This document shows, one piece after another, positions 1 to 9,423 of a DNA stretch of 29,629 nt. The number at the start of each line of letters is the position of its first letter. Positions within the stretch are counted from its first letter, which is position 1. Where the stretch lies: contig NW_026971192.1 in the NCBI RefSeq assembly GCF_963678635.1, forward strand, positions 1 through 29,629, given 5' to 3'. The notes beneath the pieces are model-generated. The model did no database searches, had not been told where the DNA came from, and worked only from the letters and a program-made list of their open reading frames with translations. The position numbers and the translations under genes are program-made. This stretch comes from Symsagittifera roscoffensis. Taxonomy: Eukaryota > Xenacoelomorpha > Acoela > Convolutidae.

Positions 1-431
1 AATCATGGTATCAGTAACAGTTGTGTTAATCATGGAATCCATAGCAAAACACTAAACATTTCTAATTTTGTGTATTGATAATTGTTGTAAAATGTCATGG
101 AATCCGGTCCCTTGGTAAAGTCCCGGATTCCAGAACACGCAGAAGCCAAAAGCCCAGGATTCCATGGTAAAACCGTTTTTTAATGCGTTTTAATATGGTA
201 TCGGATTCCATGGTTTTTGTCATGGATTCCGGGATTGGCCACAAAATCGGTGGTTTTAGCTGTCCCGGAATCCATGACAAAAGCTGGTCACATACAAACT
301 GGTTTGAATTAAGAATCCACAGAATCTAAAATTATCAAAGAAAATGTGTGCGTTCCGGAATCCGGGACACACGATTTCAAGCTTTTTGGCACCGATTCCG
401 CAAAAACCAAATAACACGGATTGGCGACGTA
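1..431. repeat. Non-coding 5' region with a cluster of GGAATCC/GGATTCC motifs
   Basis: The heptamer GGAATCC or its complement GGATTCC occurs eight times in about 330 bp (starts at 34, 99, 125, 157, 203, 224, 267 and 357), in both orientations and often extended to CATGGAATCC or GGAATCCGG. Neighbouring copies pair as inverted repeats, for example 98-107 with 123-132. No ORF here resembles a known protein. It lies directly upstream of gag, so it could be the untranslated leader of copy 1. However, copy 2 has Gag-like coding sequence upstream of the equivalent point, so this may instead be unrelated repeat DNA joined to a 5'-truncated copy 1. I did not notice a comparable cluster elsewhere in the window. 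Confidence 0.6.
215..282. repeat. Perfect 20-bp inverted repeat (hairpin)
   Basis: Arms 215-234 and 263-282 are exact reverse complements over 20 bp, separated by a 28-nt loop. Each arm contains one of the clustered GGATTCC/GGAATCC motifs. As RNA this would be a strong stem. As DNA it resembles a short inverted-repeat element. No function can be assigned from sequence. Confidence 0.9.
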
Positions 432-2378
432 ATGTCGGACAAGGTAGATGCAACTAATGGAAAACGGGATAAGAATATCAAAAAAGATTTGCAACAATTG
501 AAAAACAGATATGATGATGTCAACAGCCACTTAGGTAGTCTGGAAACGAGGATGGACACAATGAGCAGGAATCAGGCCGAAAGTTCATGTGCAATACAGG
601 CAAAACTGGATGCAATCTTGAGAAACTCTATGTCACAAGACAGGCCGGCAGCGGATCGCACGCAAGGCAACAGAGTTGACTTTGTGGAACCACAAAGGAA
701 CAAACGGAAATCGAAACCGTTGCCTTTAACCCGGGATGCGTTGAGCACAGCACCAACAGCTGCTAAAACAATTATGAAAAATGGAACAGCAATTACAACG
801 AGTGGTCCAGGGGACTCCACAGCTCACAGCAACGCAGGTCAAGATGCTATGACGTGATCAAGCACTTGGGAGATGATGAACAGGACCCTAGAAGCCTTCG
901 CCACGAGGAACACTGACTCGAACGATAGAGGAGGAGGAAAATCCAGAAAAACTTTCAAGAAGCCAAAAGAATTCAAAGATGACTCGGATGGATGTATTGA
1001 CACTTGGGTAGAAGTGATGAGATTACATCTAGAACAGGATAACTTGAATGATGAAAGACAAGCATGCACAGCGATACTCAGCAACTTAGAAGGCCCGGCA
1101 TTAAAATGCGTGGTTGCAAAGAAAGAAGAAGAACGCGACACCGCGGATAAAATCTTCGAAATATTGTTGAATCGATTTGGGTCGGGTATGAAGGGTCACC
1201 AAGCGATGATGCGATTTGAAAAGAGAAGGCAAAGGGACGATGAATCAATTGATCGGTTCCTAGATGACCTTGAGAGCTTGAGAAGAAGGAGTGACCCTGA
1301 AGAGTCGACAAACAGAAGAAACTTTAGCATCGCCTCGAAGTTCATTGATGGTGTAAAGAGCGATGACTTGAGAACAATGTTAGCAACATACTACACATTG
1401 TCGAAAGATAGCGCACCGACACCAGAAGAGATGAGACAGAATTCGAGAGAGTATATGCGAAGGAAGCCCAAGAAATACTCATATTCAGATAACAGGAACA
1501 CTCAAGGGGGGAGCCAACCTCAAAGGTCGTCATGGTACAAGCCTAGAGATGACATGGACAAACGTAGATCATGCGCGAACTGCGGGTCGGCTGATCACCA
1601 CGTGGCTGACTGCACAACATACAAACAGGGCATGAAGAGTCTGGGGTATGCACCAGATGAGGAAGACATGAGCCAGATGGAGGAACACGAGTACTATAGT
1701 GGCTTAATCTTCAAGATAGGTGCAAGATGCTTCTTCTGCAATCAGGAAGGGCACTTCAGAATGGATTGTCCCTTGTTTTGGGAGGCGGTCAAGGACCAGA
1801 GTCACCCCAAACATAAATGGGCAATAGCGGCGGTGCAGAATCAGCGGAATAGACAAAACGAGCTTGAATCGAAAAACTTAGGAGCACCGAGCACGGAACT
1901 GCCATCGAAAACAGTGAAAGCTGTAACGCAAGTTAATAGCGCAATAGAAGCCACAGCCAGAAACACTCTAGAGATAAATTATGAGAAAACGGCGGCGGAA
2001 GCTATCAACAAAGTGAAGCAGGACCTGGCGGCAAAAGAAATAGAACAACGACTAAAGCAGGAGATTGAAAGACAGAAATTCAACGAGGCATTAGCTGGCT
2101 CGAAGTCAACACCAGAGGCTGTAGCGGGGTCGACAAATAGTGGAAATTGCAACACTGTAAAAATGATGACGGGAAAGCCATTCGGCATAACCAAAATCGG
2201 GGCTAGAATAATGTCAATAATCACCGTGGGTGGCCACGGGGTGACGAGAAGCTTGAGCGAACTAAGCGACCAGACAATAATGCACATTGACGTGTACGCG
2301 GACTACTTGAGTGGTATAAGCCCAAAAACGATTTCTAGAGCCTTAAGGGCGCTACTCACAAGAGGGGGTAGCAAGTAA
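432..2378 (+). pseudogene. Gag of copy 1 (coiled coil, capsid-like domain, two CCHC knuckles), broken by one TGA
   Basis: This is the structural protein that forms the particle and binds genomic RNA. One frame runs from ATG 432 to TAA 2376-2378, interrupted only by TGA at 855-857. The N-terminal part has a heptad-rich segment (about 480-640). The capsid-like region (about 960-1470) is helical and charged, with a FEKRRQRDDESIDRFL stretch that is nearly identical in copy 2. Two canonical zinc knuckles C-X2-C-X4-H-X4-C follow, at 1572-1613 and 1728-1769, with all metal ligands intact. A basic and coiled tail (about 1840-2110) precedes the stop. After the TAA the same frame continues straight into protease, so a Gag-Pro readthrough arrangement is possible but unproven. 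The Gag call is firm; the true start is uncertain because copy 2 has a longer N-terminus. Confidence 0.88.
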
Positions 2379-3060
2379 GTCCGAGTTGACAACAGGTACA
2401 CGGAAGCTTATGGTCCGCTTGAGGTAATGCTAAATATAGATGGGATCAACATCTACACGGAAACAATGATAACATGTGATGAAGATCTAGTAGGGCAGAT
2501 CTACGTAGGAAGAGAAGAACTAAAAGTGAGGTCGATTGGACATTCTGCCATGCTGGAGGAAGATGCAATGCACATTGGGACAGAGGCAGACGTGTCAGCA
2601 CACGTGCTTGACATAAATGGCAAAAAGACTCACCTGCATGGGTTACTCGATACTGGTGCGGTCTTGAGTGTAATACCAATCGAATTTTGGGAGCGAATGG
2701 GCTTCAACAAAGATGACTTGATAGACTCGAGAAAACGATTGTCAGCAGCCAACAAGGGGGCGCTGCGGGTACTGGGCAGGAAAACCTATAATAGCCCTAA
2801 ATCTGGGGGAATGCATTCTGTGGATGAGCTTTCTTGTTGTAGAAAACCTGGACGAGTCTGACCAATTCATTTTAGGCAGGGACTTCATTAGCAACTTCGA
2901 CGTAACGATTGACTTAAACAATGCGATGTTCACGATAAGAAACCCGGATAGGAGGTACGCAATAAAACCGGTAAATTTAATAATAGCAAATGAAAATAAG
3001 GCACCCATATTCTTGAGTAGGAGGATGAGGCTAAAGGTGAATGAAGCAGCAATCGGATGA
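2379..3060 (+). pseudogene. Retropepsin-like aspartic protease of copy 1, frameshifted
   Basis: This would be the processing protease of the polyprotein. The frame continues from gag without a shift. The active-site motif LDTGA is at 2646-2660, followed by hydrophobic VLSVIP, typical of retroviral-type aspartic proteases. A one-base gain near 2780 (an A run) moves the frame from the gag frame into frame 1. The C-terminal part then reads on with FILGRDF (ILG motif, 2866-2886) until TGA at 3058-3060. Copy 2 carries a matching sequence at 25446-25989. The catalytic Asp is intact here, but the frameshift and the stop mean that no complete enzyme is encoded. Confidence 0.82.
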
Positions 3061-4480
3061 AGCTTGCGGATGAAAAATTACAACGAACTAAGTGACAACA
3101 AGGAGGTGTGCTTAGTCCCGAATCCTAATAGTCAAAGTGCTGCTGTTTTAGGAAGATCCTTCTCGATAACGAAGAGCGGCCTCTGCGTCAGTGTCTTGTT
3201 GAATACTTTTGATATACCAATCACGATACAGAGGGGAAGGAAGCTGGGATGTGCTTTACCCGTTAAAACTCGATATGAAATGATTGAAAACTCAAAACAA
3301 AATGATGTTGTCGATTGTCCTAATCATAGGGACAAAATTTGTATCTTGAGACGATTGAAGGAAATAGAAGATTCATCAGGTCTTGTTAAATCACTTAAGT
3401 CAGAGACGGACGATGGGCTGTCGAGCTGTTCGAACTTTCCAGAACGGCCCACGTTAGATGAAATGCAAAGTGATAAACCGGTCTTGCCGGAGATTGAACA
3501 CCTGAGGGGCAAAATGACAGACGAACAGCTCGAAGCTATCAAGGACGTACTAGAGCGGAACGAGGAAGTTTTTTCGAGGCATAAGGCGGACATCGGATGT
3601 TGTAATTTCGTTGAGCATGAAATAGAACTTGAGGAGAATGCGGTACCGCACAGGGAGGGGGCGAGGCGCATGACCCCACATAAATCGGATGCGTGTAGAA
3701 AAGAGACCGAAACGCTACTAGAGTATGATATGATAGAAACATCCTAATCACCGTGGGCGTGTGGAGTAGTGATGGCCAAAAAGAAAGGCGACCAATTGTG
3801 GTTTTGTTTTGACTTTCGATACCTAGGATTGATGAGAGCCTCTCGAAGTTAGGTGATGCAAAAATTTTTACGACTCATGATTTAGGGTGAGAAATCATGA
3901 CAGGGACAAGACAGGGTTCGCCTGCGAGTTGGGTCTATTTCAATCGAAACGGATGCCGTTTGGTCTTTGCAATGCCACCGCAACATTTCAGCGATTGATG
4001 GCACACGCACTAATAGGTGTGAAGAAAAAGTATGGCAATCTGGTAATGTGCTAGGTGGATGATGTGGTAATAGCTACGCCAACACTAGAAGACCACATCG
4101 AGAGACTAGACAAAGTGTTTGCATGTATGAGGAGGTCGGGACTAAAGTGTAAACCATCAAAGTGCGAGATACTCAAGGATTCGATAAAATACTTAGGCAG
4201 AATGGTAGACAGACACGGCATCAGACCAGATCCAGATGCTGTGGAAGCAGTCCTAATTTGGAAATCGCCAAAAACGGAACACCAGTTAATGAGCTTCCTG
4301 GGTTTCGCTAACTACTATAGAGAGTTCATCAAAGGTTATGCGGACAAGGTATACCCGATGCAACAATTAATGAGACAAAAAGGGCAAGAAGTTCACGTGG
4401 AACAACGCAGCAGAAGAATCATTCCAGAGAAAAAAAAAGAGTTGTGCGAGGAACCAGTACTAGGGATGCCAACAGAGAAA
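3061..4480 (+). pseudogene. Reverse transcriptase of copy 1, with deletions and a stop in the YVDD box
   Basis: This region would copy element RNA to DNA. The first part (3061-3747) holds the protease-RT spacer and the start of the RT palm (VEHEIELEENAVPHREGARR, about 3610-3669). A TAA at 3745-3747 interrupts it. The next block reads SPWACGVVMAKKKG, then loses roughly a dozen codons after the FRYL motif near 3823. Further blocks in another frame contain TTHDLG and MPFGLCNATATFQRL. The catalytic box reads stop-VDD: TAG at 4052-4054 occupies the position of the usual aromatic residue. The thumb continues from 4055 with KYLGRMVDRHGI and FLGFANYYREFIKGYADKVYP. Two mutually compensating shifts lie at about 4390 and 4430. 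The lesions exclude an active enzyme. Family: Ty3/gypsy (Metaviridae-like). Confidence 0.85.
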
Positions 4481-5743
4481 GGGATGTACGTGCTGGACAC
4501 GGATGCGTCTGTAGTTGCAATTTCTGGAATTCTCCATCAGGAACAGGATTGGAACGGGAAAACAGTCTTGAGACCAATAGCGTACGGGAGCAAAGTCTTA
4601 AGCGACACGGAAATGAAGTACGGGGCACCGAAAGCAGAAATGTTCGCGGTGGTTACCTTTGTCGAGAAACATAGAGCATACTTAGGAAGCGAGCCATTCA
4701 AGCTGAGAGTCGACAACAGGGCGCTAAGCTGGCTGAAGACATACTCAATGGACCAAAGTTATATCGGGAGGTGGATTGTTCGCCTGGATGGGTACAACAT
4801 GATAATTGAGCATAGAACACGTGACAAACATCAAAACGCTGACAGCTTGAGTAAGAAGACGGAGTTCTACGAGAGACAAGAACAAAGGGAAGCAGATAGA
4901 CCTGGAATCAAGGATGGCTTCTCTTTCATGGATAAAGAAATGTACGACAGTCTTCCACTCACGAGATGGCTAGATAAGTCAGGTAAACCAAGAGAAGATC
5001 AATCCGAATTACCAAAAGAATCTCCGGAAAAGACAATCTTGAAGAAAAAAAGAGCGATGCCAATAGAAGTAATACTCAAGTCAAAGATTGTGAGGGAGAC
5101 GCTCAAAGCAAAAGGCTATGACGTTAAACAGGTAGAAGCGGGAGATGTACAAATAGATGATGACTTAAGAAGGTTACTCGAGAAACTAGCAGATGATAAA
5201 CCCGTGATCCAAGAAAAGGGTCAAGGGGAACCGGAAGTCACGATACTGCGTAGGGAGGAAACCGTTGAAAAAGCAGACTCTCCAAGAGGGAGCGTTACTG
5301 ATGGCAAAGATGTTGTGCGGTCACTAGTTGACAAAGTCCCTGAAAGCACTCTTGAGCGAACTCAAGTTAGGAAGAAGAAAGTGGCGTTCAAAGAAGAAGC
5401 TGAACACCTGAGACAAGGCCAAGAGTCCGGGGAGGGTTCCCCATCCACGGAAGAAGAGGAAACCGGAGAAGAAAAATTGTCCGGGTAGTTTGAAGAATGG
5501 GATGAGGACTCGGATGAGAGCAGCGAAAATTAAGATAGTCTGTGCATGATATTGGCGGAAGAGAAGATTAGACACCGCGACAGGGAATTACAGACAGATC
5601 CATCCTCAGGAACATACAATCTGGACGTACAAGAAATACGAGGTGGTGAAGAACTTGAAAGAATTGCGGTTTATGGAAACCATTCAGAGAACTATCATGC
5701 AACTCAAATGTCAGAACGAATCTGGTGCCAGAAGATGATTTGA
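4481..5743 (+). pseudogene. RNase H of copy 1 plus long acidic linker
   Basis: RNase H (about 4481-4880) removes the RNA template. The sequence shows the usual acidic set: VLDTDAS, then KAEMF, RVDNRALSW and NADSLSK. This is the Ty3/gypsy form with IAYGSKVLSDTE and HRAYLGSEPFKLRVDN. Downstream is a charged linker (4881-5743) unlike any catalytic domain, with WLDKSGKP early and an acidic cluster near 5430-5520. The same linker is recognisable in copy 2 at 23372-23920. The frame from 4055 to 5743 is interrupted by TAG at 5486-5488 and a TAA shortly after (about 5531). The RNase H portion itself is uninterrupted and its catalytic residues look intact, so it is the best preserved enzyme domain here. 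Confidence 0.88.
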
Positions 5744-5975
5744 AAATCGTGAAGAGGATAAAATGCGTGAAGCTGAGTGATGACATCCACAACCCTGGGG
5801 AAATGAATGGACAGATCATGGTACTAAAGAACATGTCAAAGCGACATATAGGCTGTCGGACCTGATAAGAGCCCAAAAGAATGACAAAATGACAAGTAAC
5901 CTCTCCAAATGGATCCGGACGGGGGTCAAGGAGAAAGGGGAACTCGAAAAAGACAGCTACAAGATCTTGAGCTAG
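5744..5975 (+). pseudogene. Decayed end of the RNase H-integrase linker
   Basis: Fragments in two frames read like the continuation of the Pol linker: an IHNPGEMNGQIMVLKNM stretch near 5788-5838, then, shifted, a helical KWIRTGVKEKGELEKDSYKI stretch at about 5908-5967. A TAG at 5973-5975 is in frame with the integrase zinc-finger segment that follows. No catalytic motif is present. The segment is called by position and by continuity of coding character, not by a known domain. Confidence 0.55.
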
Positions 5976-7594
5976 TTCGACAAGGAAAAGAAAGATTTAC
6001 TCTACCACACGGCTGACGGCGTGGTAGCGTGCAAGAGAAAAGATGAGGAGAAGATATTACACAAGCACAACTTCATCATATTACCACAGTTGTATCAAAC
6101 AGAGGTGCTTTTCAGATCGCACGACCAGATGGGGCACCAGGGGATAGACAAAGTGCAACAAAGAATACTTCACAGGTTTGATTGGCCAGGATTGATGAAA
6201 GCTGCGAGAGATGGGTGAATGCCTGCCTGGCATGTCTCCAAGTAAAAGACCCTAGGAAGATGAAGTTCCCGCTTAAGTCCGTTGAGAGCTCAGAGTTCAA
6301 TGAGGTGGTGCAGATAGACCATCAAAAGATCTGCATGACGGAGTCGGGATATAACCAGATACTGGTTATAATAGATCACTTCACAAAGTTGGCGGAAGCG
6401 GTTCCGTGTCAGACAGCCTCAGCCGAGGAGACTTGTGATCACCTGATAACGCATTGGATATCGCGGTATGGTTGTCCAATGACTTTCCTGTCGGACAACG
6501 GCAAAGCTTTGGGGGACTTGACAAAAGAACTGATGAAGAGATCGCACATTGCTCAAGCACACTCGACAACCTACCATCCACAAACCAACGGGCTGGTAGA
6601 GAGACAGAATAGAACGTTGGTTAATATGTTGAGGGTATATTGCTCAAGATACATGACGGATTGGGATAAATATCTGCCGCAAGTCGTAGGGGCCTACAGC
6701 AGTACGCAACACTCAACGACGGGCATCAGTCCTTTCATGATGTTGACGGGCAGGGAAAGAGCAATGCCCCTGACATTCTTCTACCCGGAATACGAAGGGA
6801 AGAGGACGTCACCTCAAGCATACGTGAAAGAAGCGATCAGGAGACAGCAGGAACTAAATGAGCTGTGCAGGAGGAACACTGCGCAAGCGCAAATGACACA
6901 GCGCAAGAAATATGATGAGAAAAAGTTACAGGCAAAGCCATATGAGGTGGACCAGTACGTGTGGGTATTCCAAAATGTCATACTGCCCAAAGGGACAAAG
7001 AAACTACTCAAGAAGTTGAGAAGACCATTCATGATAACAGAAGTACATCAACAAGGACGGTTCTACCGCTTGAGTACTGGGCGAGCAGCACATTATGAAA
7101 ATCTGAAGCCTCACGACCCGTCCCCAGAGGACTGGTGTATACCAAAGGACATGGAGGGTCTTGTGTACCTAGTGGTAGAGCCAGCGTGTGAAGTAAACGA
7201 GAAAGGCACCAGAGAGAAAAATGATGGCAATGAGAACTTGAGTTTGGACGACAATGAAAAGATAGAGGCGGACTCTGAAGCAGGATCGTTTGTAGATGAG
7301 GACTGGAACGATCCGGAGCAGAACGAGGTGCCAAAGTGGATAGAGCCAGATCGACCAATACCCCCGGGGACCAGGACTGGTAATCGCAGACGGACAGGCA
7401 TGAGGTACAACAGGTACGGAGATGACTTTTTGATTGACAAGATACAGCCAGACAAATTAGGCGAAGAGAGAATACCAGAACGTGGAGTATCGATTCAGAC
7501 AGAGACCTGGGCTGGGAGGAATGGCGGCGCTTCCTCCGTCAGTAGCGCAAGTCCCAAGCAAGTACCTGTGCTTTCTGGTAACGAGGATCATTGA
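5976..7594 (+). pseudogene. Integrase of copy 1 (HHCC finger, DDE core, C-terminal domain)
   Basis: This is the enzyme that joins element cDNA to host DNA. The N-terminal zinc finger has SHDQMGHQG at about 6117-6143 and CLAC near 6222. A one-base loss near 6205 moves the reading from frame 3 into the frame that is open to 7594. In the core the triad is Asp46 (QIDH), Asp105 (SDNGK) and Glu140 (GLVERQN), counted from codon 6182. The second spacing is 34 residues rather than the usual 35 because one codon is missing after KAL; copy 2 keeps 35. A C-terminal domain with RPFMITEVHQQGRFYRLSTG precedes an acidic tail. Apart from the frameshift and the lost codon the core is well preserved. The tail overlaps the macro-like segment starting at 7521, which is in another frame. 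Confidence 0.87.
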
Positions 7595-7811
7595 CAGGAA
7601 TACAATAGACCCTGAGCACGTGATGTTGGCACTAACAAGACTACTAGACTTCATGATTTAAAGAAGGATAACCGAGGTCTCAATGCCGGTCTATGACCCA
7701 AACAGGGGCAAGTTAAGCCCAAGGGAACTGTATGCCATCCTGCACGTGGTCTTCGCGGAAACAGAGATATTAGTACATCTGCACAAGAAAAACTACTTGA
7801 GCATAGCCTGA
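7521..7811 (+). pseudogene. C-terminal half of a macro-domain-like module (TARG1/OARD1-like)
   Basis: This frame opens at ATG 7521, carries one TAA at 7659-7661 and ends with TGA 7809-7811. It reads CFLVTRIIDR, then a helix, then VSMPVYDPNRGKL, ELYAILHVVFAET and a final ILVHL strand. The order (LVT strand, helix, MP strand and loop, helix with VF.(D/E)T, terminal hydrophobic strand) matches, from memory of the family, the C-terminal half of macro domains of the OARD1/TARG1 (ALC1-like) class, which bind or hydrolyse ADP-ribose adducts. The Gly-rich catalytic loop of active members is not preserved, so binding without catalysis is more likely. Copy 2 has a fuller version at 21476-21986, which suggests that copy 1 lost the N-terminal half by deletion at about 7470-7520. 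I am moderately sure of the fold and unsure of any function. Confidence 0.5.
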
Positions 7812-7870
7812 ATCGGGTACATGGGGTCTCGAGTCGGGTATGAAGGGATCTCAAGTCGGGTATTGGGGCG
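7811..7870 (+). repeat. Three-unit tandem repeat, period 21-22 bp
   Basis: Units begin at 7811, 7832 and 7854 with the shared core RTCGGGTA followed by a G-rich segment; the third is partial. The array starts at the stop codon of the macro-like frame, at the upstream edge of the spacer. Confidence 0.8.
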
Positions 7871-8032
7871 CGGCACAGGTAAAATGATATTAAAACGTGA
7901 TTGGCATGACAATTGAATTTCAGAAAATTGATGGTGCTAAAACATGAAATGACTCTGCATGCTCTTAGAAAACTTCCAATAGAATTGTTTTAAGTAGAAT
8001 GGAAAGGATAAGGTTTTAACCATAATGGTGAA

Positions 8033-8054
8033 GGGGGGGGGGGGGGGGGGGGGG
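8033..8054 (+). repeat. Homopolymer run of 22 G
   Basis: Twenty-two consecutive G residues lie in the spacer, about 50 bp upstream of the acceptor. Such a run can form G-quadruplexes and is unstable in replication and sequencing, so its exact length may not be reliable. Confidence 0.95.
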
Positions 8055-8089
8055 TTTAGGTAAGGAACATAACATATTATTCTTAAAGT

Positions 8090-8104
8090 GGATTTTATTT
8101 TCAG
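8090..8104 (+). promoter_or_regulatory. Candidate 3' splice site opening ORF2
   Basis: GGATTTTATTTTCAG followed by ATCAGTTTGAT is a strong pyrimidine tract plus AG. Copy 2 has, on the minus strand, a T-rich tract ending TTGCTTAG followed by ATCGTGATTGAT at the same point. In both copies coding character begins right at the AG, without an ATG nearby, as expected when the start codon comes from an upstream exon. Confidence 0.5.
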
Positions 8105-9423
8105 ATCAGTTTGATAAACAAAGTTGACAATTCAACCACACTCAAGTGAAAGATAGAAAAGAAAGTCTTGATCGAACTCGCGATCATCAACACTTGCAGA
8201 AGATATTTGCAGGAAGATATTTCTGAAGTAATTCTTGAGATGGTACGGTCATTCTTGAGTTGGTAAGGTAATTCTTGATGAAGTCAATAAATCATCTAGA
8301 AATCACAGAAATGGCAGATAGGTTCCGGAAGTCCATGCCCGCGGCTCTGAAGAAGCCCACACTTGATGAGCTATACAGACGCCTGAGGGATTTGGATTAC
8401 ACCCAATTGGATGAGAGAATGGCGGTGATGCTGAACGCCATCCTTCAGTTAGAGGAACAGGGTGAATGCAGGGAGTCTGTGACAGAAGCTGTCTTGATGG
8501 TCGGCTACACCACCGAGGGAATATCCAACCAAGAGCAAACCAGGTGGCTATCATGGAATGTGGATGGAGGAGTAAGGGGCATCGACTTGGCGAGGAACCC
8601 GGGCTTGGGCAATAGTACCGAGTATGGCGCAGGTGAGTTCCTACTGCCAGTCAGACCATCAGCAAGATCAGCAGGCCAGAGTGCGAGCAAAACCCCGTCA
8701 ATGATGCGAGCACAGCAAGGAGAAGACGCATACCCGGATCTCAGTGCTCTGAAGAAAGAACTTGAGAGGACACGGAGGGAGAGGAATAGGGCGAAGCTTG
8801 ATCGAGACCAGGCCAAGCTGGAAAGGGACCAGGCGGTCATCGAAAGCGACCAAACAAGGAGAATGCTTGAGACGCTGAAGGCCGAATCTCAGCAGGAACA
8901 AAGAGTGCGGGAGAATGTCGCGAATTGTGAACAGCTGAAGTCGGAACTGGAGAGAGTACAGCAACGACAGCGCGAGCTCGACGTGCAAAAGGGGCCCAAG
9001 GAGCGAGTGGTTACCGCCTCAAGACCAGAGTCACGGATGGAGGTGGACGAAGCTCCCAGATCAAGGGGACGGTTTAACCTTGACTGCGCGGCAGGAGAGC
9101 ACATGAGTGAGGGGTTGAAAGTATGGATACCGACCGAGTCGACGTCCTCCCTGCGTGGCCTAGAGACGCAACCGATACGCCCACTAATGGATGTTGCACT
9201 GCCTGGATACACCCCGAGCTCAACCCCGAGCGGCAGTCAGGTGAGCGGCAGCTCGTCACGTCTAAAGGAGTTAAACGAGAGGTTACAGCTAAGAAGTCGT
9301 GAGAGTTCGGCAAGGGCGGAGCTTCCCTCGACGTGGAGGGAGCAAACAATTAGAAGTGTGGTGATCTCAAGCTATAGGAAGAACACAGAAAGCAGGTACC
9401 ACAGGCACAATCGCCTGGATTAG
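8105..9423 (+). pseudogene. ORF2 N-terminal protein: conserved block plus heptad coiled coil (unknown function)
   Basis: From ATG 8278 a frame of about 380 codons is open to TAG 9421-9423. An upstream segment 8105-8263 is open in another frame except for one TGA and looks like the beginning of the same protein. Residues about 49-125 (MAVMLNAI ... DLARNPGLG ... GEFLLP) match copy 2 at 20488-20874, where the DLAREPGLG core is kept. Residues about 155-246 form a long coiled coil with exact heptads LDRDQAK, LERDQAV and IESDQTR. The C-terminal third is Ser/Pro-rich and probably disordered. After the TAG the same frame continues directly into the SGNH domain, so the two were probably one protein or a readthrough product. 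I do not recognise the family; a structural or oligomerising role is only a guess. Confidence 0.7.
8196..8280 (+). repeat. Short tandem repeats at the start of ORF2
   Basis: GCAGRAGATATTT occurs twice (about 8196-8223). A 20-bp unit beginning ATTCTTGAG then repeats at 8231-8250 and 8251-8270, with a partial third at 8271-8280. Twenty is not a multiple of three, so this duplication can explain why the frame opening at 8105 differs from the frame that carries ORF2 from ATG 8278. Confidence 0.75.

Larger units (their letters stand above)
7812..8104 (+). other. Non-coding spacer between pol and ORF2, possible intron
   Basis: No coding frame of the element continues through this interval. It contains the end of the tandem repeat, a possible donor CAG|GTAAAA with GT at 7879-7880, a 22-G run, and a pyrimidine-rich acceptor TTTTATTTTCAG ending at 8104. 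If donor and acceptor were used together the intron would be 226 nt (7879-8104). A donor farther upstream, in the leader or gag, is equally possible and would give a subgenomic mRNA of the retroviral env type. Copy 2 has a spacer at the same place (21076-21475) that also ends in an acceptor-like sequence. Confidence 0.5.

Noticed and set aside
6-14. TGGTATCAG, resembling a primer-binding site for initiator tRNA-Met
   Set aside because: Only nine bases match, no LTR end is visible before it, and a related TGGTATCGG occurs again near 196, so it is probably part of the local repeat.
7811-8280. CRISPR-like array
   Set aside because: The repeats are 20-22-bp contiguous tandem units without spacers, in a eukaryotic retroelement.
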